Below are positions 1-6,298 of a stretch of 8,121 nt of DNA, one piece after another. The position numbers and the translations under genes were made by a program. The stretch comes from Candidatus Tectimicrobiota bacterium (GTDB lineage Bacteria; JACPSX01). Within the stretch, counting starts at the first letter, position 1. The number at the start of each line of letters is the position of its first letter. The stretch lies in contig JACPSX010000284.1 in NCBI GenBank assembly GCA_016193065.1, positions 1 through 8,121 of the forward strand, read 5' to 3'. A model generated the notes under the pieces. It made no database searches, was not told the origin of the DNA, and saw nothing but the letters and a program-made list of their open reading frames with translations.

Positions 1-2
1 GC

Positions 3-2576
3 GTGACACAAGACGAGTGGGTGTATAGCTGGTGCCGCCAATGCGCACTACCCCCCTGCGGAATCAAGGCACACGTTCGGGACGGAGTGGCCGTCAAGGT
101 GGAAGGAGATCCGCAGTGCCCCACCAATCAGGGCATGCTGTGCTCCAGGGGGCACTCCGCCATCATGACCCTCTACAACCCCTACCGGGTCAAGACCCCT
201 CTGAAGCGCACCAACCCGAAAAAGGGCCTGGACCAGGATCCGGGCTGGAAGGAGATCAGTTGGGAGGAAGCCCTCGATACGATCTCCAAGGAGCTCCGGC
301 GGGTGCGTGCGGAGGACCCGCGCAAGTTCGTGTTCAACAACGGCTTCGCGCGCTGCGGGAGCATGCTGGAAGGCATGGAGTTTTGCGCCGCCTTCGGCAC
401 CCCGAACTACGTGGAAGTGGACGGCCCCACCTGCTCGGTGCACTTCGGCTCTTCCCTCGTCCTGGGGAATTTCACGGGGCCCCGATTCGACGACCGCTAC
501 ACGAACTACACGATCCTGATGGGACAAGGCAGTACGGCCAACGGCGGGTACGCGGCCGGCACCAGGGAGATCATGGATGCCTTGGAGCGGGGGATGAAGC
601 TCGTCGTGGTCGACCCCCGCTGCTCCGTGGAGGCATCCAAAGGAGAATGGATCCCTATCCGACCCGGCTCCGACATGGCCTTCGTCCTGGCGCTCCAGCA
701 CGTGATCCTGTATGAAATCGGCCGCTACGACGCGGACTTCCTCAAGACCCGCACCAACGGCCCCTATCTCATCGGCCCCGACGGCCATTACGTGCGGCAC
801 AAGGCATCGGGCAAACCGTTGATGTGGGACGTCGCGGCAGGGAAAGCCAAGACCTTCGATGATCCGACCGTCCAGGACGTAGCGCTGGAAGGCGAGTACA
901 CCATGAGCGGCGTCCCTTGCCGGCCGGCCTTCCAGATCTACCGGGACGCCATGGCCCCCTACACGCCGAAATGGGCGGAAGAGAAGACCTCGATCCCGGC
1001 CGTGACCATTCGCCGGATCGCCCGGGAATTCGTCGACGCCGCCCGGATCGGTAGCACGATCACCCTCGACGGCATGGCGTTTCCGCTGCGCCCGGCTTGC
1101 CTGCAGGCCGGTCGCGGCGCCATCACCCAGTATTACGGCGGGAACCTCCACACCGCCGTCGTTCTGGTGAACATGCTGGTGGGGGCTCTGGACGTGCCCG
1201 GCGGCGGACGCGGCACCACGGGACCTCCTCACAAGAGCACTCCTCCTCCCCTGGCCCTCAAGCCGGACGCCGACGGCGTCGTGGCCCCCAAGGTGGAGGC
1301 CGTCCCGAGGGCGTTCGAATTCCCCCCGAACCAACTCGACGGCAAGACCTACATGCCGTTCTCCCATGACAACCCTCACGTCGTGTACCACGCGATCCTG
1401 CACCCGGACCAGTACCACATCGGCTACAAGCCCGAGGTGCTCATGTTGTGGGCCGGCAACCCGGTGCTCCGCATGTACCGTCCGGAGCCGGTCATCGACG
1501 CCATGCGCACCTTCAAGTTCGTCTTCGCCCTCTCCTACAGCTTCGACGAGCCCACCGAGTTGGCGGACGTGGTATTGCCCGAGACCACCAGCTTGGAGCG
1601 CTGGTCGTGCGGCGGCGGCGCGGCTCTTATCGACACCAAGGCCGGCCCCAAAAACGCCGTGGCGCGGCTCATCGCCCGGCCCGTCGTGAAGCCTCTGTAC
1701 GACACCCGCCAGGTGGACGAAGTTTTCATGGAGCTCGGCCGCCGGATCGGGATCCTGTTCGGGCCCGGCGGCATCAACGACCTGTTCAACTCGGGACGGT
1801 ACGCTCCCCCGAGAGTTCAGGATCCCTACAAGCTGGCCCTCGACAGGCAATACACCCCCAAAGAGATCGTGAACCTCGTGGTCAAGTCCGACTTCGGCCC
1901 CAAGGCCGACCCGGAGGCGTTGCGCAACAAGGCAAGCTGCCTCGTCAAGTACCTGCCGCACAAGCTGTTCTACCCCTACACCGGCTTCCCCGCCGGAAAG
2001 ACGCGCTACCCCATTTACCAGGATTATCTCAAGCGCGCCGGCGAGGAGCTGTACGCGAACCTGAAGGCCGCCGGGGCCACGCTGCCCGGCTGGAAGCTCG
2101 ACGCCATGATCGCGCACTATCAGCCCGTGCCGGTGTGGCTGGAACCCAATCGCTCGGCCCCGGCTGGCTACGACCTGTATGCGATCAACTGGAAGACGGC
2201 GCAGTTCTCCTTCGGGGCGGGCGCCACGCTGGAGAACCCTTGGCTGCAGGAAGTGTCGGCGCAATTCGACCCCTACGTGCTGGTCGTCTGCCTGAACCGC
2301 AAGACCGCGCGAGCCCGGGGGCTCAGGGACGGAGACGAGGTCTGGGTGGAATCCATGTACGGCGGCAAGGTGCGCGGCAAGGTCAAGATTTCCGACCTCT
2401 TCCACACGGAAGCCGTCGGCATCGCGGGAAATTACGGACATATCAGCAAGCAAATGAATCCCGGCGCCCGCGTGGGGATCCATTTCAACACGCTCATGTC
2501 CACGGAGCCGGGGGACATCGATCCGATCAGCGGCGGCTTCGACGGCGCCCCCAAGGTCAGGCTGTACAAGGCCTAG
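3..2576 (+). CDS. Molybdopterin oxidoreductase catalytic subunit (DMSO reductase/CISM family)
   Basis: This is probably the catalytic subunit of a membrane-linked oxidoreductase binding a bis-molybdopterin guanine dinucleotide (Mo or W) cofactor and one [4Fe-4S] cluster. Seen: the cluster motif C11-x2-C14-x4-C19-x27-C47 followed by Arg49; Cys144 in GPTCSVHFGS, at the position where family members carry the metal ligand; the cofactor-domain motifs NMLVGALDVPGG (about 388-399), WAGNPVLRM (about 483) and ADVVLPETTSLERW (521-534); and a C-terminal molybdopterin-dinucleotide domain from about residue 723 (YDLYAINWK) to the end. At 857 residues it is longer than typical PhsA/PsrA thiosulfate/polysulfide reductases. 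The GTG at 3 is the first possible start but lies at the window edge, so a longer N-terminus, including a Tat signal, cannot be excluded; none is visible. It is the first gene seen of a four-gene operon. Family and cofactor are secure. The substrate is unknown: polysulfide, thiosulfate, an organic oxide or a hydroxylation/hydration reaction are all possible. Confidence 0.93.
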   Translation: MTQDEWVYSWCRQCALPPCGIKAHVRDGVAVKVEGDPQCPTNQGMLCSRGHSAIMTLYNPYRVKTPLKRTNPKKGLDQDPGWKEISWEEALDTISKELRRVRAEDPRKFVFNNGFARCGSMLEGMEFCAAFGTPNYVEVDGPTCSVHFGSSLVLGNFTGPRFDDRYTNYTILMGQGSTANGGYAAGTREIMDALERGMKLVVVDPRCSVEASKGEWIPIRPGSDMAFVLALQHVILYEIGRYDADFLKTRTNGPYLIGPDGHYVRHKASGKPLMWDVAAGKAKTFDDPTVQDVALEGEYTMSGVPCRPAFQIYRDAMAPYTPKWAEEKTSIPAVTIRRIAREFVDAARIGSTITLDGMAFPLRPACLQAGRGAITQYYGGNLHTAVVLVNMLVGALDVPGGGRGTTGPPHKSTPPPLALKPDADGVVAPKVEAVPRAFEFPPNQLDGKTYMPFSHDNPHVVYHAILHPDQYHIGYKPEVLMLWAGNPVLRMYRPEPVIDAMRTFKFVFALSYSFDEPTELADVVLPETTSLERWSCGGGAALIDTKAGPKNAVARLIARPVVKPLYDTRQVDEVFMELGRRIGILFGPGGINDLFNSGRYAPPRVQDPYKLALDRQYTPKEIVNLVVKSDFGPKADPEALRNKASCLVKYLPHKLFYPYTGFPAGKTRYPIYQDYLKRAGEELYANLKAAGATLPGWKLDAMIAHYQPVPVWLEPNRSAPAGYDLYAINWKTAQFSFGAGATLENPWLQEVSAQFDPYVLVVCLNRKTARARGLRDGDEVWVESMYGGKVRGKVKISDLFHTEAVGIAGNYGHISKQMNPGARVGIHFNTLMSTEPGDIDPISGGFDGAPKVRLYKA

Positions 2577-2590
2577 AAAGGAGCAGGTGA
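2577..2590 (+). promoter_or_regulatory. Split Shine-Dalgarno deciding the Fe-S subunit start
   Basis: AAAGGAG (2577-2583) and AGGTGA (2585-2590) lie together between the two genes; both match parts of the 16S-complementary sequence TAAGGAGGTGATC. AGGTGA is 5 nt from the ATG at 2596, whereas AAAGGAG is only 3 nt from the alternative GTG at 2587. This favours the ATG start. Confidence 0.5.
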
Positions 2591-2595
2591 ATACC

Positions 2596-3267
2596 ATGCG
2601 TTACGGGATGGTGATTGATCTGGATCGCTGTGTGGGGTGCAACGCCTGCACGGTGGCCTGCAAGGCCGAGAACGGCACACCCCCGGGCATCTTCTGGCAA
2701 CGCATGCTCTTGACCGAGCGCGGCCGCTACCCCTTCGCCCGCCTGGAGGCCACCCCCCTGCCCTGCATGCACTGCGAGGAGGCCGCCTGCGTCAAGGTCT
2801 GCCCCACCGGCGCCTCCTCCAAACGAAAGGACGGCCTCGTGCTCATCGACGCCGACAAGTGCATCGGCTGCCGCTACTGCATGGTGGCCTGCCCCTACGG
2901 CGCCCGAAGCTTCAACTCCGGGGCCCGCCCCTACTACCCCGGCAAGGGCCTCACCCCCTACGAAAAAGTGCGCTACCAGGAGCACCCCGCCGGCAAGGTC
3001 GAGAAGTGCACCTTGTGCTCGCAGCGGGTCGACAAGAAAGAGGAGCCCGCCTGCGTGGCCACCTGCATCGCCAAGGCCCGCTTCTTCGGCGACCTCGACG
3101 ACCCCAACAGCGAGGTCTCCCAGCTCATCGCCCGCAAGGGCGGCTATCAACTGCTCCCCGAAAAGGGGACCAAACCCCAGGTCTACTACGTGGGAGGAGG
3201 TAAACGACGGTGGATACGCAGAGAACTGGCCAAGGCATCCTCAGCGGCTCAAGTCTCGCTCTCCTGA
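2596..3267 (+). CDS. Four-cluster [4Fe-4S] ferredoxin-type electron-transfer subunit (PhsB/PsrB/NrfC-like)
   Basis: This is the electron-transfer subunit that would wire the molybdoenzyme to the membrane anchor. Numbered from the ATG at 2596 (223 aa), 16 cysteines fall in four groups: C12/C15/C18/C22 (CVGCNACTVAC), C57/C60/C65/C69 (CMHCEEAACVKVCP), C89/C92/C95/C99 (CIGCRYCMVACP) and C138/C141/C153/C157 (CTLC...CVATC). This is the DmsB/PsrB/NrfC arrangement for four [4Fe-4S] clusters. No signal peptide or membrane segment is seen, as expected for a subunit that travels or docks with its partner. A GTG at 2587 would add three residues, but the ATG at 2596 is preferred because AGGTGA lies 5 nt upstream and the GTG is only 3 nt from AAAGGAG. 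The gene starts 19 nt after the catalytic-subunit stop, and its last 58 nt overlap the anchor gene in another frame. Confidence 0.93.
   Translation: MRYGMVIDLDRCVGCNACTVACKAENGTPPGIFWQRMLLTERGRYPFARLEATPLPCMHCEEAACVKVCPTGASSKRKDGLVLIDADKCIGCRYCMVACPYGARSFNSGARPYYPGKGLTPYEKVRYQEHPAGKVEKCTLCSQRVDKKEEPACVATCIAKARFFGDLDDPNSEVSQLIARKGGYQLLPEKGTKPQVYYVGGGKRRWIRRELAKASSAAQVSLS
3192..3200 (+). promoter_or_regulatory. Strong Shine-Dalgarno inside the Fe-S gene, serving the anchor gene
   Basis: GGGAGGAGG lies within the Fe-S subunit coding sequence, where it encodes the end of YYVGGG, and is 9 nt upstream of the GTG at 3210. It is the main support for starting the membrane subunit inside the preceding gene rather than at a later codon. 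Confidence 0.65.
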
Positions 3268-4325
3268 TCCTGTTCGCGGCCGGCGTCCTGCTCTGGCTCG
3301 TGCTGGGCGCCGCCACGGGCCTGGGGGAAACGACGGCCTTCGGTCTCTACGTGGCCGCCTTCTTCGCCCTGATGGCCGCCGGGGCCGGCCTGCTCATCTT
3401 CTCGGCCCTGCCCGACACCCTGGGCTTCTCCGCCCTCCAGCCCCTCTCCGGCAAGGCCAACCTGCTGGCTCTGGCCTGCTTGGTAGGCGGGGGTCTCTTC
3501 ATCCTGGCCGACGTGGGCAGCCCCCTGACCTTGTGGCGCATGCTCACCGGGCCCAACGTCTCCTCCCCCTTCGTCTGGGATCTGCTCTTCTTCGCCGCCG
3601 CCTTCGTGCTCGGAGCGGCCTTCCTGCCCGTGAGCCTGCAGAAGCGGGAGGCCAAAGGGCTCTCCTGGGTGTTGAGCCTGATCTGCCTGGCTCTGCTGGT
3701 CGTGGAGGGCTCCATTGTGGCCACGGTGTGGAGCAACCCCCTGTTCGTCGCCGGCTTCGTGGTCACGGGGCTTCTGGCCGGGGGAGCCCTCCTGCTGTGG
3801 CTCGCCCCGACCGACTCGCCGCCGGAACTCATCCGGCCCCTGTGCACCACCCTGGCCTCGCTCATCGCCGCCTGGCTCTTCTTCAGCCTCCTCGATCCCC
3901 TGACCGCCCTGTTCCTGGGCGCGACCGAGGTGGGCGAGACGGCCCGCCTGATCCTGGCCGGGCCCTACAGTCCCCTGTTCTACGTCCAGATCCTGATCCT
4001 CGGGGTCCTCCCTCTGGTCCAGTTCGCCCGCAAGAAAGAGGCCGGTCTCACCTACGGGCAGGGAGTGGCCGCGGGTCTCGTGCTCCTGGGGGTGTTCGTG
4101 GACAAGTACATCGTGCTGGTGCCCCGGCAGATGAATCCCGCCATCGCGTTCCCGAGCACCCCCTTCACGGCCGGACCCGCCTATGCCGCCACGGTGGCCG
4201 AGTGGTCCCTGACCATCGCCCTCCTGGCCCTGGTGGGACTTCTCTACACCCTGGCCGCCCGCACCATGATCCGCGAGGTCCCGGCCGCCGCTCAACTCCC
4301 CTTCGAACAGAGGAGAGTCGCCTGA
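3210..4325 (+). CDS. NrfD/PsrC-type integral membrane anchor subunit
   Basis: This is the probable quinone-reactive membrane subunit of the complex, exchanging electrons between the quinone pool and the four-cluster subunit. The 371-residue protein is strongly hydrophobic, with about ten membrane segments near residues 15-37, 42-66, 84-103, 122-142, 151-173, 177-199, 211-236, 255-272, 284-304 and 326-350. The segment VFVDKYIVLVPRQ (295-307) near the C-terminus resembles the basic/aromatic signature in the last helices of NrfD-like proteins. No haem-ligand pattern typical of cytochrome b subunits is apparent, which favours NrfD over NarI/FdnI types. Ten segments would suit the longer NrfD-like anchors rather than the eight of NrfD/PsrC, but my helix count is by eye. 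The GTG start is supported by GGAGGAGG ending at 3200, 9 nt upstream. It overlaps the Fe-S gene by 58 nt, so translation is probably coupled. The chaperone gene follows after 11 nt. Confidence 0.88.
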   Translation: MDTQRTGQGILSGSSLALLILFAAGVLLWLVLGAATGLGETTAFGLYVAAFFALMAAGAGLLIFSALPDTLGFSALQPLSGKANLLALACLVGGGLFILADVGSPLTLWRMLTGPNVSSPFVWDLLFFAAAFVLGAAFLPVSLQKREAKGLSWVLSLICLALLVVEGSIVATVWSNPLFVAGFVVTGLLAGGALLLWLAPTDSPPELIRPLCTTLASLIAAWLFFSLLDPLTALFLGATEVGETARLILAGPYSPLFYVQILILGVLPLVQFARKKEAGLTYGQGVAAGLVLLGVFVDKYIVLVPRQMNPAIAFPSTPFTAGPAYAATVAEWSLTIALLALVGLLYTLAARTMIREVPAAAQLPFEQRRVA

Positions 4326-4336
4326 TAGGAGGGCAA

Positions 4337-5068
4337 ATGAACCGAGAGGAAACGATTTCGCACCAAGAGATGGCCGACCTGGCCCGCCTGCGCAGCCAGA
4401 CCTACGGCTTCCTGGGCTCGCTGTATATCCAGAGACCCGACCCGGCCTTCGTCGGGCGGCTCACGGACGGCGCCATGATCTCCCTGCTGAATTCCATGAC
4501 CTGCGGGGAAGCGTCCGGAGAAATCGCAAGCGGTCTCGAGCTCGTGAAACGCTACCTGACGAGAATCCGGGAAATGCCGGCCCAGGAGATAGAGACGGAG
4601 CTGGCCGTGGAGCGCACCAGGCTGCTGCGCGGGATCAAGCCGGGCTACGGTCCTCCACCGGCCTACGAGTCCGTGTACGCGGGGTCCGACGAGCAACCGT
4701 TGATGCAGACCAGCGTGGCGGTGGCCCGAGCATACGCCGAGGCCGGCGTGGGACTGCCGGAGGAGGTGCGGGACCAGCCCGACTTCATCGGCTTCGAGCT
4801 GGACTTTCTGCGCCATCTCACGGACAAGGAGGCCCGGGCTTGGGCCTGCGGTGACCGTGGGGAAGCGTTCAAGCTTCTTGAGAAAGAGCGGGCCTTTCTG
4901 GACGAGCACGCGGCCGGCTGGATCCCGCGCTTCTGCGACCTGATGTTTCAGGACGCGAAGCTCGACTTCTACCGGGGCGTCGCCCGCCTGACCAAGGCTT
5001 TCGTGACAGACGAGGTCCGCCGGTTGGTGGATCTCCAGAATTGGGCCCGCGCTGCCCGGGCAGCATAA
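4337..5068 (+). CDS. TorD/DmsD-family molybdoenzyme assembly chaperone
   Basis: This is a cytoplasmic chaperone expected to bind the apo-form of the catalytic subunit and hold it for molybdenum-cofactor insertion and complex assembly. The 243-residue, mostly helical protein carries the family hallmarks: an E-x-x-R region followed by YGPPPAYESVY (104-114), matching the TorD-type G-x-P-P-x-x-x-Y/E-S-x-Y motif, and QPDFIGFELDFLRHL (147-161), matching the PD-H/F-x-x-x-EL-x-F-M/L motif. Length is in the normal range for the family. The ATG at 4337 has AGGAGG (4327-4332) 4 nt upstream and lies 11 nt after the anchor stop. An open frame in phase extends far upstream through the anchor gene, but only this start has a ribosome-binding site and yields TorD-like sequence. 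Its place at the operon end strongly implies that the molybdoenzyme upstream is its client. Confidence 0.88.
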   Translation: MNREETISHQEMADLARLRSQTYGFLGSLYIQRPDPAFVGRLTDGAMISLLNSMTCGEASGEIASGLELVKRYLTRIREMPAQEIETELAVERTRLLRGIKPGYGPPPAYESVYAGSDEQPLMQTSVAVARAYAEAGVGLPEEVRDQPDFIGFELDFLRHLTDKEARAWACGDRGEAFKLLEKERAFLDEHAAGWIPRFCDLMFQDAKLDFYRGVARLTKAFVTDEVRRLVDLQNWARAARAA

Positions 5069-5083
5069 CAGGAGGTCAAACAG

Positions 5084-5134
5084 ATGAGTCGCATGCTGAT
5101 GTTTTCCGGTCTTACTCGCAGGGCAGGCATTTGA
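5084..5134 (+). pseudogene. Possible truncated fifth operon gene (16 codons) behind a strong ribosome-binding site
   Basis: AGGAGGT (5070-5076), a perfect 7-base match to the anti-Shine-Dalgarno complement, sits 7 nt before an ATG that opens a 16-codon frame (MSRMLMFSGLTRRAGI) ending in TGA. The spacing and strength are what the operon uses for real genes, yet the frame dies at once and neither of the other two frames continues convincingly. The simplest reading is the 5' stub of a further operon gene lost by a deletion or rearrangement. A functional short peptide or a chance match remains possible. I do not recognise the peptide. Confidence 0.4.
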
Positions 5135-5136
5135 AT

Positions 5137-5169
5137 CGGCATGCGGCCGTGCCTTGCCGTTTATATAAT
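5137..5169 (+). terminator. Possible terminator between the converging operons
   Basis: CGGCA (5137-5141) can pair with TGCCG (5155-5159), followed directly by a T/A-rich run, TTTATATAATT. A competing inner pairing, GGCATG (5138-5143) with CGTGCC (5148-5153) around a CGGC loop, includes one G-T pair. The position, just past the molybdoenzyme operon and before the convergent gene, is right for a terminator. The stem is short and the tail is not a clean T-tract, so confidence is low. Confidence 0.3.
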
Positions 5170-5176
5170 TCAAGAG

Positions 5177-6241
5177 CTAGAAAGAACCCCTCTCAGGATT
5201 GTCACAGAGGAACCAGTTGGCCCACTCGGCAGGCATTTCCTGACCCACGCCGCGCTCCCGGGCACGGGAGTAAACCACGGACCCCACCGCGGCAAATTGC
5301 ACCCCTGTGCCTTCACTGAAGAAATAATTTCTTTCCTCACTGCTTTCACGGCCCGGGGCTTTCTTGAGGAGCACATCGGTTAACGTATGGTGCTTCGGTA
5401 TGACCTTGAAGAATCCCAAGGACCCTTCGCTTGTAGCGTTCATCCAGGGACGGTAGCCGGGCTCCGTATTGTGATGGATGGAAACACCGCTCAAGTAGGT
5501 GACCAGTCGCTGAAATCGTTTCAACCCTTCCGGTCCCAGTTCTCCCTGGTTCCCCAGTTGCACGCCGGTCATGTGGACACCCGGCTGATCAAGCCAGTCT
5601 GCTTTCAGGATGGGTACCCTGGCATTGGTGCACGAGGCAACGATGTCCGATCCTCGCACCACGGCCTCCGCATTGTCCAAGGCTTCCGCAGGGACCCCCG
5701 TCATCCGGGTAATCCATTCAGCAAAAGCAGTCCGGTGTCCGGCATCGGGGCTGTAAACCTTGAATTGTTCCAGCTTGCGGACGGCGGCATAAGCGAGCGC
5801 GTGGGCGTGGGCCAAGCCCCCGGAACCAATGATCCCCACGACGTTCGCATCGGGCCGGGCCATCTCCCGAGCCGCGAGGCCAGCCATGCCCCCGACTCTA
5901 TAGGAAGAGATCACCCTCTGCTTCAGCAAAGCCAGCAACTCACCCGTTTCTCCGCTGAAAAGCATCATCATACTCACCCGCTCAGGACCAGGGCCACGCT
6001 GTTCCGCAGTAGGCACATGAGTCCTCAGGCGCAGGGCAAACACCGCTGGGCTGCGAATCCCCCCCTCCATGCTGACATACTGGCACATCAAACCCGACCG
6101 CGAGCGGATGTAGATGGTAGACTTGGTGCGGTTTGCCGCAGCCCCAAGCTCCTCCTGCTTGCAGGAATTCTCCAGCGACCTCAAACAGTCGTCCATGGTC
6201 AGAACCCTGCGAACGTCATCTTCGCTCAACAGCAGTGGCAT
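5177..6241 (-). CDS. Ornithine cyclodeaminase/mu-crystallin family protein (probable NAD(P)-dependent enzyme, substrate unknown)
   Basis: The 354-residue protein has the length and layout of the ornithine cyclodeaminase/mu-crystallin/alanine dehydrogenase family, cytoplasmic enzymes that use NAD(P) to deaminate or reduce amino- or imino-acids. Seen: a Rossmann nucleotide-binding loop VVGIIGSGGLAHAHA (134-148); the preceding SYRVGGMAGLAAREMA (113-128), matching the family's R-T-x-A-x-x-x-L-A-x-x-x-L-A region with Arg115 kept; and SCTNARVPILKADWLDQPGVH (203-223), the usual A-T-x-S-x-x-P-V stretch. By my alignment the substrate-binding Lys of the family is replaced by Arg near residue 71, and the catalytic Asp of ornithine cyclodeaminase (G-G-D-C-P-G-K-T-E-L) falls on Gln228 (VQLGNQGEL). 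The protein is therefore unlikely to be a true ornithine cyclodeaminase. The gene lies 57 nt behind the binding-protein gene and is probably co-transcribed with it. Only a weak G-rich ribosome-binding site (CGGGGGTAAACC before the ATG) is visible. Confidence 0.82.
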   Translation of the reverse strand: MPLLLSEDDVRRVLTMDDCLRSLENSCKQEELGAAANRTKSTIYIRSRSGLMCQYVSMEGGIRSPAVFALRLRTHVPTAEQRGPGPERVSMMMLFSGETGELLALLKQRVISSYRVGGMAGLAAREMARPDANVVGIIGSGGLAHAHALAYAAVRKLEQFKVYSPDAGHRTAFAEWITRMTGVPAEALDNAEAVVRGSDIVASCTNARVPILKADWLDQPGVHMTGVQLGNQGELGPEGLKRFQRLVTYLSGVSIHHNTEPGYRPWMNATSEGSLGFFKVIPKHHTLTDVLLKKAPGRESSEERNYFFSEGTGVQFAAVGSVVYSRARERGVGQEMPAEWANWFLCDNPERGSF

Positions 6242-6298
6242 GGTTTACCCCCGTTGAAAATCGATCAGCCAAATTACTGCAGCGGCCTGTCTTACCCG

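Noticed and set aside
1448-2590. A 380-codon plus-strand frame inside the molybdoenzyme gene
   Set aside because: The translation is Arg/Pro/Gly-rich shadow sequence. The molybdoenzyme frame is continuous to its own stop with the expected C-terminal domain, so there is no frameshift.
48-2597. An 849-codon open frame on the minus strand antisense to the molybdoenzyme gene
   Set aside because: Its sequence is low-complexity, rich in Gly, Val, Arg, His and Asp, with no recognisable domain; it is a by-product of strong G/C third-position bias in the real gene, whose plus-strand protein carries all the family motifs.
3249-4295. Minus-strand frame opposite the membrane anchor gene
   Set aside because: It is Gln/Gly/Glu-rich low-complexity sequence mirroring the hydrophobic anchor; it has no motif.
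5164-5169. TATAAT on the plus strand as a promoter
   Set aside because: No acceptable -35 box lies 16-18 bp upstream and no plus-strand gene follows; it is better read as part of the A/T-rich tail of a possible terminator.
4292-5173. A 293-codon minus-strand frame opposite the chaperone gene
   Set aside because: The plus strand here encodes clear TorD motifs with a ribosome-binding site; the antisense product has no family features.
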